Of a stretch of DNA of 64,000 nt, positions 15,728-25,400 are shown in pieces. The number at the start of each line of letters is the position of its first letter. Within the stretch, counting starts at the first letter, position 1. Source of the stretch: Sphingobacterium sp. (GTDB lineage: Bacteria > Bacteroidota > Bacteroidia > Sphingobacteriales > Sphingobacteriaceae); the NCBI GenBank assembly GCA_031286695.1, contig JAITTY010000020.1, positions 62,001 through 126,000 on the forward strand, written 5' to 3'. Position numbers and translations under genes: made by a program. The notes under the pieces were generated by a model that was not told the DNA's origin, searched no databases, and saw only the letters and a program-made list of their open reading frames with translations.

Positions 15728-17228
15728 CTCTGTTTATTCCTTTCACATGGTTGATAATCTCATTTGAAATTTTTGCCAACAAGTCATATGGTAAATGTAT
15801 CCAATCCGCAGTCATTCCATCAAGAGAACCAACTGCACGTAAGCTAACAACATGCTCGTAAGTACGCTCGTCGCCCATTACGCCTACAGAACGCACTGGC
15901 AAGAAAATTGTACCAGCTTGCCATACTTTATCGTACCAGCCAGCTTCCTTCAGATTATTGATAAAGATCGCATCAGCTTCTTGCACAATACGTACACGCT
16001 CAGGTGTAATATCACCTAAAATACGAATTGCCAACCCTGGTCCAGGGAAGGGATGTCTGCCTAAAATTGCCTGATCCACTTCTAAAGCTTTTCCTACTCT
16101 TCTTACTTCATCTTTAAACAACGTTTTAAGTGGTTCTACAACTTTCAATTTCATGAAATCAGGTAAACCACCAACGTTATGGTGTGATTTGATTGTTGCT
16201 GAAGGTCCTTTCACTGAAACCGACTCGATAATATCTGGGTAAATTGTTCCTTGTCCCAACCATTTCGCTTCAATTCCTTCAGGTAATTCCTTTTGGATTT
16301 CTTTTGCAGCTTCATCAAAAACATCAATAAAAGAATTACCAATGATTTTGCGTTTCTCTTCTGGCTCAGAAACCCCAGCTAATCTACCATAAAATAAATC
16401 CTTGGCATTTATTCCTTTAATATTTAACCCCATATTTTTGTATGAATCCAATACCTGCTCGTATTCATCTTTACGAAGCAGACCATGATCTACGAAAATA
16501 CAATGTAAATTTTTTCCGATTGCCTGGTGCAACAATACTGCTGCTACTGTTGAATCTACTCCTCCTGACAAAGCCATGATAACGTGATCGTCACCCAATT
16601 GCGTTTTCAAAGAGGATACTGTTGTTTCAACAAATGCGTCTGGTGTCCAATCTTGTGCACAACCGCAAATGTTTACAACGAAGTTTTTCAATAAGATAGC
16701 CCCATCAGTACTATGTGTTACTTCCGGGTGGAATTGTATACCATAAGTACGGGTGCCTTTTACTTGATAAGCAGCAACGCGAACTTTATCCGTACTTGCT
16801 ATAATGTCAAAATTTGCAGGAACTTCTTTAATGGTGTCTCCATGCGACATCCATACCTGCGATTGAGTTGGTACTCCTGCCAATAATTCATTCTCGCTAT
16901 TGACAAACTGCAGATTTGCACGACCATATTCACGAATTTCAGACGGCAACACTTCACCACCTGATTTTTGAGCAATGTATTGTGCTCCGTAACAAACTCC
17001 TAAAAGTGGGAAACGATCCTGAATAGCAACAAAATCAATTTGCGGTGCATCTTCTTGTCTAACAGAATAAGGGCTGCCCGAAAAGATAACACCTTTTACG
17101 GTATCGTCAAAATCTGGCAATTTATTGAACGGGTGTATCTCACAATACACATTTAGTTCTCTGACACGTCTAGCGATCAACTGTGTGTATTGAGACCCGA
17201 AGTCTAGAATTATAATTTTTTCTGGCAT
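15678..17228 (-). CDS. guaA: GMP synthase (glutamine-hydrolysing)
   Basis: Converts XMP to GMP with glutamine and ATP, the last step of GMP synthesis. Domains in order: class-I glutamine amidotransferase (about 1-190) with nucleophile Cys79 in G-V-C-Y-G-A-Q and the F-H-P-E-V triad segment near 168; ATP-pyrophosphatase with P-loop L-S-G-G-V-D-S-T near 220; C-terminal dimerisation domain ending T-I-E-W-E. Length 516 aa is normal. It is first in a run followed by the lipoprotein and RNA methyltransferase genes, with a 42-nt gap from pyrF upstream. Confidence 0.98.
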   Translation of the reverse strand: MPEKIIILDFGSQYTQLIARRVRELNVYCEIHPFNKLPDFDDTVKGVIFSGSPYSVRQEDAPQIDFVAIQDRFPLLGVCYGAQYIAQKSGGEVLPSEIREYGRANLQFVNSENELLAGVPTQSQVWMSHGDTIKEVPANFDIIASTDKVRVAAYQVKGTRTYGIQFHPEVTHSTDGAILLKNFVVNICGCAQDWTPDAFVETTVSSLKTQLGDDHVIMALSGGVDSTVAAVLLHQAIGKNLHCIFVDHGLLRKDEYEQVLDSYKNMGLNIKGINAKDLFYGRLAGVSEPEEKRKIIGNSFIDVFDEAAKEIQKELPEGIEAKWLGQGTIYPDIIESVSVKGPSATIKSHHNVGGLPDFMKLKVVEPLKTLFKDEVRRVGKALEVDQAILGRHPFPGPGLAIRILGDITPERVRIVQEADAIFINNLKEAGWYDKVWQAGTIFLPVRSVGVMGDERTYEHVVSLRAVGSLDGMTADWIHLPYDLLAKISNEIINHVKGINRVVYDISSKPPATIEWE

Positions 17229-17270
17229 GCTGCAAAGGTAAGTATTACGAATGAATTATTAAATGTCAAA

Positions 17271-18107
17271 TCAGGAAATAATGCCTGCTTTTAACAGTTC
17301 TACTTCCATTTCTTTCTGTAGAATTATGGCTTCCTCCCGTGCTCTTTCAGCGAAGTCACGTCCGTTTGAAGCATAGATAATTCCCCTTGTGCTGTTTACT
17401 AAAAGCCCACAATCTTTGTTCATACCAAATTTACAAACATCTTCAAGCGAACCTCCTTGCGCCCCCACTCCTGGAACCAATAAAAAATGATCCGGTGCAT
17501 GTTCCCTAATTTTGATAAAGCCCTCTCCGCGTGTTGCTCCGACCACATACATCAAATTGTCAGGTGTACCCCAAGTATTAACTTTATCGATCACCTGTTC
17601 GAACAATTGCAGCCCTTCTTCGTTTTCAAAATTTTGAAAGTCCAAGCTACCCTCATTCGATGTCAGAGCAAGTACGATTGCCCATTTATCGTTAAATTCC
17701 AAAAATGGTGTCACCGAATCCTTCCCCATGTAAGGTGCGATTGTAATACTGTCAAATCCAAGACCAGACGTCTTTTCATCAAAAAATGCCATCGCGTAAC
17801 GTCCCGAGGTATTACCAATATCGCCCCTTTTTGCGTCAGCAATACTAAAACAATCCTTTGGTAACGCAGCCCATGTTTTTTGAAGCGATTGCCAACCCTT
17901 GATTCCATAACATTCATAAAACGCAATATTGGGCTTATAGGCAACACATAAATCAGCTGTTGCGTCTATGATAGCCTTATTGAAGCTATAGATCGGATCC
18001 TCGTCATCTAAAAGATGTTCCGGGATTTTGGTAAGGTCTGTGTCTAGTCCGACACATAGAAATGAGCGTTTCGCTTTTATCTGATGAATAAGTTCTGCTC
18101 TTGTCAT
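17271..18107 (-). CDS. pyrF: Orotidine-5'-phosphate decarboxylase, type 2
   Basis: Forms UMP from OMP in pyrimidine synthesis. Seen: D-A-K-R-G-D-I-G-N-T at 91-100, the catalytic Asp-Lys-Asp motif of the long (type 2) subfamily, L-C-V-G-L-D-T-D at 17-24 and V-G-A-T-R-G-E for phosphate binding near 196. Length 278 aa fits type 2 enzymes. It stands with guaA, placing purine and pyrimidine nucleotide synthesis side by side; tlpA-like and rluA-like genes precede it. Confidence 0.95.
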   Translation of the reverse strand: MTRAELIHQIKAKRSFLCVGLDTDLTKIPEHLLDDEDPIYSFNKAIIDATADLCVAYKPNIAFYECYGIKGWQSLQKTWAALPKDCFSIADAKRGDIGNTSGRYAMAFFDEKTSGLGFDSITIAPYMGKDSVTPFLEFNDKWAIVLALTSNEGSLDFQNFENEEGLQLFEQVIDKVNTWGTPDNLMYVVGATRGEGFIKIREHAPDHFLLVPGVGAQGGSLEDVCKFGMNKDCGLLVNSTRGIIYASNGRDFAERAREEAIILQKEMEVELLKAGIIS

Positions 18108-18130
18108 GCTATATTTAGAGATCTTAAAAA

Positions 18131-18736
18131 TTATTTATTGATTAAATCTTGAATAAATTTATCTACATCCGGGCTTGAATAATCGGCCATACCTTCATGC
18201 CGTGTCGCTAGCTTACCTGCTTTGTCCAATATCACCGTTGAAGGAATAGGACCCGAAAGCCACTCTTTTGGAATATCGCTATTTGGAAAACTAATCGGCA
18301 ACGTCAGCTGCCGTTCTTTCACAAAAGCCTCGGCCTTTGCTTTATCGCCTTCTATCTCTACAATCAAAAACACCATATTTGGGTTATCTTTATAGCGCTC
18401 ATAGAGTACATTGATGGAAGGCATTTCTGCGCGACAAGGCGAGCACCAAGTTGCCCAAAAATTAATAAAAACCACTTTTCCTTTCAGATCCGCCACGTTG
18501 ACTGTTTCACCCAGGGAATTGATAAAGGAGACATGATTGAATGCGCCCACTGGAGCCACCCTATCGGATTCTTTAGAAGCTGAATTAAGCTCCAGCTTAG
18601 CTTTGAAAAAACCCAGTTTCATTAAAAATTGCTGAAAATAACTTCTACTTGTTGGCCAGATCAACAAACCGATGAGCAGTACAAATACAACGTTTCCGAT
18701 TATCTTCTTTGTCTTCGGACTCATAGGTAATCCCAC
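18131..18736 (-). CDS. TlpA-type membrane-anchored thioredoxin-fold protein
   Basis: A 201-aa protein with one N-terminal membrane span (about 11-29) and a periplasmic thioredoxin domain carrying the active site W-C-S-P-C (Cys98 and Cys101) within F-W-A-T-W-C-S-P-C-R-A-E-M-P. Known: TlpA/ResA-type proteins reduce disulfides in the periplasm, for example during cytochrome c maturation. The start may be Met5 (18724), because M-S-P-K-T-K-K fits a cytoplasmic stub. It starts 3 nt after the pseudouridine synthase stop, so they are co-transcribed. Confidence 0.9.
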   Translation of the reverse strand: MGLPMSPKTKKIIGNVVFVLLIGLLIWPTSRSYFQQFLMKLGFFKAKLELNSASKESDRVAPVGAFNHVSFINSLGETVNVADLKGKVVFINFWATWCSPCRAEMPSINVLYERYKDNPNMVFLIVEIEGDKAKAEAFVKERQLTLPISFPNSDIPKEWLSGPIPSTVILDKAGKLATRHEGMADYSSPDVDKFIQDLINK

Positions 18737-18739
18737 TAT

Positions 18740-19483
18740 TTAAGAATCAAACTTATCCAACAGCTTCAGCAAGGTCGCGAAATCCTTTGGATAAGGTGCC
18801 TCAAAAGCCATCTTAACTCCATTCAACTCAAATTCAACATGTTTTGAATGTAGTGCAAAACGCTTCATAATTGGCTGCTCCTCTTCATCTTTGGACAGTG
18901 TATATCCCCTTTTCTTAATTTGGGACAAATACACAGGTTTACCGCGATACATATCATCCCCCACGATAGCGGCATGTTGTGTCGCAAGGTGAATACGGAT
19001 TTGGTGCATACGCCCTGTAATGGGTTTACATTCCACTAAAGTATAATTTTTATAGTATTTGATCGAATTGAAGATGGTCTCAGCCGCTTTACCGTTTGCA
19101 CGATCAATAGATACATTTTTATTACCTTGGTTCAAGATGGGCAAATCGACAAGCAAATCCTGAAAAGTGTGCGTACCTCCTATGATGGCATGATAAATCT
19201 TATTCACTTTTCTTTTTTCAAATGCAATGGAGATTGTACGGTATGTTTCTGGATTTTTTGCAATTAATAAAATACCCGAGGTCTCTTTATCCAGGCGGTG
19301 GCACACCTGTGCATCAGGATGATATTTCTTCGCCAAACGAAGAATATTGACCTCCCCACCCTCACGTTCATCTAAAGAAGCGACAAACGGTGGTTTATTG
19401 ATAACAATCAAATTTTCATCCTCATGGATGATTAATTCTGAAAATTTGGGGAATTTAAATAGACGAGTCTCATTTTGTATCAT
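18740..19483 (-). CDS. RluA-family pseudouridine synthase
   Basis: Isomerises uridine to pseudouridine in rRNA or tRNA. Seen: catalytic motif H-R-L-D-K-E-T-S-G at 62-70 (Asp65), later G-R-M-H-Q-I-R-I-H-L-A, the conserved Arg/His segment, and a final L-H-S motif. There is no S4 domain, so it is close to the RluA/TruC size class (247 aa). I chose Met at 19483 rather than the upstream ATG at 19522, since the extra 13 residues are hydrophobic and unlike family N-termini. It is divergent from panB. Confidence 0.88.
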   Translation of the reverse strand: MIQNETRLFKFPKFSELIIHEDENLIVINKPPFVASLDEREGGEVNILRLAKKYHPDAQVCHRLDKETSGILLIAKNPETYRTISIAFEKRKVNKIYHAIIGGTHTFQDLLVDLPILNQGNKNVSIDRANGKAAETIFNSIKYYKNYTLVECKPITGRMHQIRIHLATQHAAIVGDDMYRGKPVYLSQIKKRGYTLSKDEEEQPIMKRFALHSKHVEFELNGVKMAFEAPYPKDFATLLKLLDKFDS

Positions 19484-19513
19484 TCTGCAAAAATACAAAA
19501 CACAAGGCAGAAT

Positions 19514-19546
19514 ATTGGTCAATGTATGATAAAAAGCTTACTTTTG
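19514..19546 (+). promoter_or_regulatory. Candidate promoter of panB
   Basis: TACTTTTG at 19539-19546 fits the TAnnTTTG -7 element exactly. ATTG at 19514-19517 stands 21 nt upstream and matches three of four bases of the -33 TTTG. The start codon is 20 nt downstream of the -7 box. Confidence 0.45.
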
Positions 19547-19566
19547 AACACACAATATAAGTTAAG

Positions 19567-20382
19567 ATGTCTGTAAACAAAGAAATGAAACGAGTAAGCA
19601 CAGCAATGCTGCAAGCCATGAAAGAACGTCAGGAAAAGATTTCTATGCTTACAAGCTATGATTACTCCATGGCCAAAATGGTCGATCAAGCTGGTGTTGA
19701 CGTTATTTTGATTGGAGATTCTGCTGCCAACGTATTCGCTGGCTACGAAACTACCTTGCCTATCACCCTCGATAATATGATTTACCATGCCGCTGCCGTT
19801 GCTAGAGGTACCGAGCGTGCCATGGTATTAGCAGATTTGCCCTTTGGATCTTATCAGGGCTCTGCAAATGAGGCTTACAATGCAGCTGTACGCATGATGA
19901 AAGAATCAGGTGCGCACGCATTGAAATTAGAAGGAGGGCTTGAAATCATCGAAAACATCAAAAAAATCATTGCCGGTGGCATCCCTGTATGTGGACACTT
20001 GGGCTTGACTCCCCAATCCATCAATAAATTTGGAAATTTTGGTGTGCGGGCAAAAGAAGAACAAGAAGCCGCTAAATTAATAGAAGATGCACTCGCTTTG
20101 CAGGAGGCGGGCTGCTTTGCAATTGTTTTAGAAAAGATACCTGCAAAATTAGCCAAAACAGTTACCGAAAAACTGGTAATTCCAACAGTTGGCATCGGGG
20201 CTGGACCGGATTGCGATGGACAAGTACTTGTGGTTAACGACATGCTGGGCATGAATGCTGATTTCAAACCAAAATTTATGCGTCATTTCGCTAATTTGCA
20301 CGAACAAATCACAACTGCTGTGGCTAATTATGTGGCCGAAGTAAAAGCAGTACAATACCCGAACGAAGACGAACAATACTAG
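19567..20382 (+). CDS. panB: 3-methyl-2-oxobutanoate hydroxymethyltransferase
   Basis: Transfers a hydroxymethyl group from 5,10-methylene-THF to ketoisovalerate, the first step to pantothenate. Seen: S-Y-D-Y-S-M-A at 30-36, metal ligand segment L-I-G-D-S-A-A-N-V at 48-56 (Asp51), H-A-A-A-V-A-R-G, D-L-P-F-G-S-Y, K-L-E-G-G and the C-terminal T-V-G-I-G-A-G-P-D-C-D-G-Q-V-L-V. Length 271 aa is standard. It has its own promoter candidate; other pantothenate genes are not in view. Confidence 0.97.
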   Translation: MSVNKEMKRVSTAMLQAMKERQEKISMLTSYDYSMAKMVDQAGVDVILIGDSAANVFAGYETTLPITLDNMIYHAAAVARGTERAMVLADLPFGSYQGSANEAYNAAVRMMKESGAHALKLEGGLEIIENIKKIIAGGIPVCGHLGLTPQSINKFGNFGVRAKEEQEAAKLIEDALALQEAGCFAIVLEKIPAKLAKTVTEKLVIPTVGIGAGPDCDGQVLVVNDMLGMNADFKPKFMRHFANLHEQITTAVANYVAEVKAVQYPNEDEQY

Positions 20383-20391
20383 AAGAAAAAT

Positions 20392-20994
20392 ATGCGGTTT
20401 CTGATCATTGGGCTTATTATTCTTATTGCTTATCTGATGATACGCAAAAAATTCAATCTATTTGGATTTACCGAAGATATGTCCAGAAATTTAAAATCAG
20501 GTTTTCAGTTAATTGAAGCTTCATCTCCGGTCATCCAGGCAAATCTAAAGAAGAGCATTTCCAACGCCATAATGGGGGTTATCCTCATTTTGATCACCGT
20601 CTTGCTCTTCATGAAAATAAAAATTGTCCTGTTCCTGCTTCCGATTGCCTTTTTTCTGTTGGGTTATCTTTTTCTATTCAACAACCACTTCAGTAAGCTC
20701 AAAAGCCAGCAAATCTGGTACAATGCCAAAACCAATGAGGTTTTTGTTGAGCAGCTCAAAGGGGAAAATTATGCTTTTAACATTTTTAAGGACATAGAAG
20801 CCGTTCAGAAGATCGAATCGATTCAAACAACCAAAGGTTTATTGTACGGCTACTACCGTATCAAGTTAAAGAACAAAATATTGGAAATCCCCTATTTAGT
20901 TGCTGAAAACAAACCGGTCAATAATCTCTTTTTCGATACCATTGTCCAAAATTTTAAAATAGATGTTCAAAAACGCATTTTTCCAATCATCTAA
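20392..20994 (+). CDS. Membrane protein, unknown function
   Basis: A 200-aa protein with an N-terminal membrane span (about 2-18), a second pair of spans at about 64-103 and a basic cytoplasmic C-terminal domain of about 95 residues rich in beta-like alternation. No family recognised. It begins 10 nt after panB, so is probably co-transcribed; no link to pantothenate is apparent. Confidence 0.7.
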   Translation: MRFLIIGLIILIAYLMIRKKFNLFGFTEDMSRNLKSGFQLIEASSPVIQANLKKSISNAIMGVILILITVLLFMKIKIVLFLLPIAFFLLGYLFLFNNHFSKLKSQQIWYNAKTNEVFVEQLKGENYAFNIFKDIEAVQKIESIQTTKGLLYGYYRIKLKNKILEIPYLVAENKPVNNLFFDTIVQNFKIDVQKRIFPII

Positions 20995-21077
20995 AAACTA
21001 ACAGGTTGCACATCAGGAAAGAAAGTATTATATTTAGGTAATCAATATAATTTGTTAAAACCAAAATATTTTACACT

Positions 21078-21230
21078 ATGGGAAAAGGTGATATCAAGAC
21101 CAGAAGAGGAAAAATATCGAATGGTTCTTTTGGAAAAAGAAGACCACATGTATCAAAAGCTGCGATCAAGCCAAAGGTAAAAAATGCGGCTTCAAAAGAA
21201 GTGGAACAAAAAACAAAATCAAAAAAATAG
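21078..21230 (+). CDS. 30S ribosomal protein THX
   Basis: A 50-residue, extremely basic protein beginning M-G-K-G-D-I-K-T-R-R-G-K-I, with the T-R-R-G-K and G-S-F-G-K-R-R-P signatures of the THX family. Known: THX is a small 30S protein first found in Thermus and conserved in Bacteroidota, where it sits in the head of the small subunit. The Lys-rich C-terminal tail is about 20 residues longer than the core. It is followed 8 nt later by a strong terminator and stands alone, supporting a small independent gene. Confidence 0.88.
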   Translation: MGKGDIKTRRGKISNGSFGKRRPHVSKAAIKPKVKNAASKEVEQKTKSKK

Positions 21231-21238
21231 TAAACAAT

Positions 21239-21269
21239 AAAGCTAGAAACTCATTTCTAGCTTTTTTAT
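21239..21269 (+). terminator. Terminator of the THX gene
   Basis: AAAGCTAGAAA at 21239-21249 pairs with TTTCTAGCTTT at 21254-21264, followed by TTTATTT; a 4-nt loop. Confidence 0.88.
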
Positions 21270-21385
21270 TTCCGATCGTTCTTGCTACGCCTATTTCGAT
21301 GTTCATTTGCAAAGTTTTGGTCGTATTGTAAAATCCTTTTGACAACTGACATCCTCATAATAATAAACCTATATTTACTCGTTAA

Positions 21386-21400
21386 ATGTAAAAAGTACAT
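21386..21400 (+). promoter_or_regulatory. 15-bp palindrome ATGTA-N5-TACAT before an efflux operon
   Basis: ATGTA and TACAT arms separated by AAAAG lie 15 nt before the start codon of the adaptor gene. The position and symmetry suit a dimeric repressor. The TGTA-N5-TACA core resembles the site seen before pfkA, but the flanks differ. Confidence 0.35.
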
Positions 21401-21415
21401 AAGAGACTATATTGT

Positions 21416-22477
21416 ATGAATAAAAAATCGATCATTTACCTCCTATTGGCTTGTGCTGTGTTTGGAGGTGGATACTTTCTGATAACTGCTAAAAAAGACA
21501 AAAAAGAAGCTGATAAGCCCAATGGAAAAAAAGACATGCCAGTCCCGGCGCAGGCTATCATTGCCAAATCTTCCGTCGCTGATAGATCCATTAATCTCTC
21601 GGGAAGCATTGACGCAGAAGAGCAGGTTGAAATCAGAAGTGAAGTCAGTGGTCGAATCACCAAAATCTATTTCTCCGAAGGACAGCGCATCAAACAGGGC
21701 GAACCGTTGATCAAGATTGATGATATTGAACTTCAGGCACAATTAAGACAAGCGCAAACAACAAATCAGCTGAATGCCGAAAATGAACGTCGGGCCAAAC
21801 TGCTGCTACAAAAAGGAGCAATTAGTCAGGAAGAGTTTGATATAGCCAGTGCAGCCCTAAAAACCTCCTTAGCACAGATCCAGTTGATTCAGGCACAAAT
21901 ATCCAAAACAACCATCCGCGCCCCTTTTAGTGGCATGATTGGACTTCGGAATATTTCTGTAGGTGCCATTGTTTCATCCAGTACCCTGATTACAAATTTA
22001 GTGAAGGACAATCTTGTCAAAATTACCTTTGCAGTTCCCGAAAAATACAGCAATATTGTGAAGATAAATATGCCCATTGAGTTCAGCGTAGCAAATGACC
22101 CAACTATCATAAAAGCAAATATTTACGCTATTGAACCGCAAGTATCACTTAATACCAGAACACTCACCGTCCGCGCCAGAGCAGCAAACGATCAGGGCAA
22201 ATTGAAAGTCGGATCCTTTGTCAATGTTATCGTGCCGATCGAAGTGGAAAACGATGCGATATCCATTCCTACGGAAGCCATTGTTCCAGTACAGGACGGA
22301 AAAAAGGTCTTTGTATTACAGCATGGCCTTGCCAAGGAAGTGAAGGTTGAAACAGGTGCACGTACCGACAAAGACATCGTTATTCTATCTGGCATCAGTG
22401 CCGGTGACACCGTTTTAACCACGGGCGTTCTGTCGTTAAAAGATGGAGCAAAAGTTAAGGTATCATTAGCTAACTAG
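21416..22477 (+). CDS. RND efflux periplasmic adaptor (membrane fusion protein), first system
   Basis: Links the RND pump to a TolC-like channel. Seen: an N-terminal membrane anchor (about 5-24), a short linker, biotinyl-lipoyl half V-E-I-R-S-E-V-S-G-R-I-T-K-I-Y, an alpha-hairpin with L-L-Q-K-G-A-I-S-Q-E-E-F-D, then the second lipoyl half T-I-R-A-P-F-S-G-M-I-G and beta-barrel/MP domains. At 353 aa it is in the usual range. It leads an adaptor-pump-channel operon with 6-7 nt gaps. Substrates unknown; probably drugs or toxic organics. Confidence 0.93.
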   Translation: MNKKSIIYLLLACAVFGGGYFLITAKKDKKEADKPNGKKDMPVPAQAIIAKSSVADRSINLSGSIDAEEQVEIRSEVSGRITKIYFSEGQRIKQGEPLIKIDDIELQAQLRQAQTTNQLNAENERRAKLLLQKGAISQEEFDIASAALKTSLAQIQLIQAQISKTTIRAPFSGMIGLRNISVGAIVSSSTLITNLVKDNLVKITFAVPEKYSNIVKINMPIEFSVANDPTIIKANIYAIEPQVSLNTRTLTVRARAANDQGKLKVGSFVNVIVPIEVENDAISIPTEAIVPVQDGKKVFVLQHGLAKEVKVETGARTDKDIVILSGISAGDTVLTTGVLSLKDGAKVKVSLAN

Positions 22478-22483
22478 TTGTAC

Positions 22484-25400
22484 ATGAATTTATCTGCAGT
22501 TTTTATTAAACGCCCTGTTTTAACTATTGTCGTCAATATTACCATCATCTTGTTTGGCTATATTGGTTTTAGTTTTCTAGGCGTACGCGAATACCCCTCT
22601 ATTGACCCAGCGATTGTTTCCGTCAGAACAAACTATGCCGGTGCCAATCCAGATATCATTGAATCTCAGATTACCGAGCCTCTAGAAAAGGCCATAAACT
22701 CGATCGATGGTATCCGCAACATCTCTTCTTCGAGCAATCAGGGATCCAGTAATATCACCATTGAGTTTGATTTAAAAAAGAACCTTGAGGAAGCCGCAAA
22801 TGATGTCCGGGATAAAGTATCCCAAGCCGTGCGAAGCCTACCACAGGATATTGATGCTCCACCGGTGGTATCCAAAGCCGATGCGGACTCCGATCCCATT
22901 ATTACGTTGACACTTCAAAGCGAGACGCGCGACAAACTTTCGCTGAGCGACTACGCCGAAAATGTGATTTCCGAAAGGTTGCAAACCATCCCCGGTGTCA
23001 GCAGCACACAGATCTATGGTCAAAAACGTTACGCCATGCGTCTATGGCTCAACCCCGACCGTATGGCCGCCTATGGTATCACCGCTTCGGATATTCGTAC
23101 GGCACTGAATAGCCAGAATGTTGAATTACCTTCGGGGAAAATTGTCGGAAACACAACCGAGCTCACCGTAAAAACCGTCGGCAATCTCTCTACATCCGAG
23201 CAATTCAACAACATCATTCTAAAAGCCGATAGCAGCCGTATCGTCAAGTTTATCGATATTGGCCGGGCCGAAATAGACGCAGAGAATCTCGAAACAAAAA
23301 TGGTTAGTAATGGTAAACAGCTGGTCGGTATCGCCATTATTCCGCAACCAGGAACAAATTACCTCGATATTGCCAACAACTTCTATAAAATGCTCGATCA
23401 GATCAAAGAAGATCTGCCGCAGGATATTATACTTAACATCGCTTCGGACAACACGACATTTATAAAAAAATCTGTTGAGGAAGTCGCCGAGACACTCCTG
23501 ATTTCGATCATCTTGGTCACCCTAATCATTTATTTTTTCTTTCGTGACTGGGGCATAGCGTTACGTCCGTTATTGGATATTCCGGTATCCTTGATCGCCA
23601 CATTCTTTATTATGTATATTTTTGGTTTTTCCATCAATGTACTGACGCTACTCGCTATCGTACTCGCGACGGGGCTTGTCGTCGACGACGGTATCGTTGT
23701 TACCGAAAATATCTTCAAGAAAGTTGAAGAGGGAATGTCTCCGATTGAAGCCGCACTAAAAGGGTCGAAGGAAATATTCTTCGCTGTTATTTCCATTTCA
23801 ATTACACTTGCTGCCGTATTTTTACCGGTGATATTTCTTCAGGGCTTTGTAGGCCGGCTGTTCCGGGAATTTGGTGTCGTCATCGCCTCGGCCGTGTTGG
23901 TTTCGGCATTTGTTTCCCTCACCCTCACACCGATGCTCAACGCCTATCTGATCAAAGGTGGTGGCCATAAAAAGACTAAATTTTACGATTGGACAGAACC
24001 TATGTTCGTCAAAATGAATAAAGGTTATGCCAACGCACTGGAAAAATTCATGAAATTTAAATGGATCAGCTTTCCAATTCTGATCCTATGTTTTGTCATT
24101 ATTGGCATTCTTTTCTCCTCCATTAAAAAGGAAACAGCGCCTTATGATGACAGAAGCAGCATTTCTGTCAATGTTACCGGGCCAGAAGGTGCCACCTATG
24201 AATATATGGACCGCTACATGCAGGAACTGGACAAACTAGTCTATGACTCCATTCCCGAAAATAAAATTAGTTTAAACATTACCTCTCCAGGGTTCGGAGC
24301 AAGTTCGGTCAACTCCGGACGTATACGGATGACACTGGTGGATCCCGAAGAACGTAAAAAGTCTCAGGATGATATTGCAAAAGAACTGACCAAATGGACA
24401 AAAAAATACGATGGTGTCCGCGTCAATGTTTCGCAAACGCCAACGATATCCATGAATCGCAGAGGTGGATTACCTGTTCAATACATTATCCAGGCACAAA
24501 ATTTTGAAAAACTTCAGGAGAAGATCCCCGAATTTATGAATGAGGTCAACAGCGATCCAGCATTCTCCACAACGGATATCAACTTGAAGTTCAACAAGCC
24601 CGAACTGCATGTCGAAATTGATCGTCTGAAAGCACTCAGTCTGGGTGTTTCCGTACTTGACGTTTCACAGTCCCTCCAATTATTGTTAAGCGGTCAACGT
24701 TTCGCCTATTTTATGCGCGATGGCAAACAATATCAGGTCATCGGCCAAGTTGAAAACGACCGTAGGGCTACGCCGACAGACCTTGCTTCAATTTATGTAC
24801 GTAATAACCTCGGTCAGCTTATCCAGTTAGATAACGTCGTAAGCGTTAGGGAAGAAAGCAGTCCACCCCAACTCTACCACAATAACCGGTACATGTCGGC
24901 TACAGTTTCAGCTGGTTTGGCACCCGGCATGAGTATGAGCGACGGAATTGCAGCAATGGACCGCATAAAAGAAAAGGTACTCGATCAGAGCTTCACCACC
25001 GACCTCAGTGGCGAATCACGTGATTTTGTTGAAAGTAGCTCCAATACCTTGTTTGCCTTTGGTCTTGCTTTGTTGCTTATTTACCTGATCTTGGCAGCCC
25101 AATTTGAGAGCTTCCTCGACCCATTTATCATTATCCTTACAGTGCCCATGGCCGTTGCCGGTGCACTAATAAGTCTATGGTTATTTGATCAAACCTGGAA
25201 TATCTTCAGCCAAATTGGAACGATTATGCTTATCGGTCTCGTGACCAAAAATGGTATCTTGATTGTTGAGTTTGCCAACCAAATGCGCGAAGAAGGCATG
25301 GAAAAATTTGAGGCAATCATGCACTCTGCCGAGTCACGCCTCAGACCGATCCTAATGACAAGTTTGGCCATTGCCTTAGGCGCATTACCGATTGCCATGT

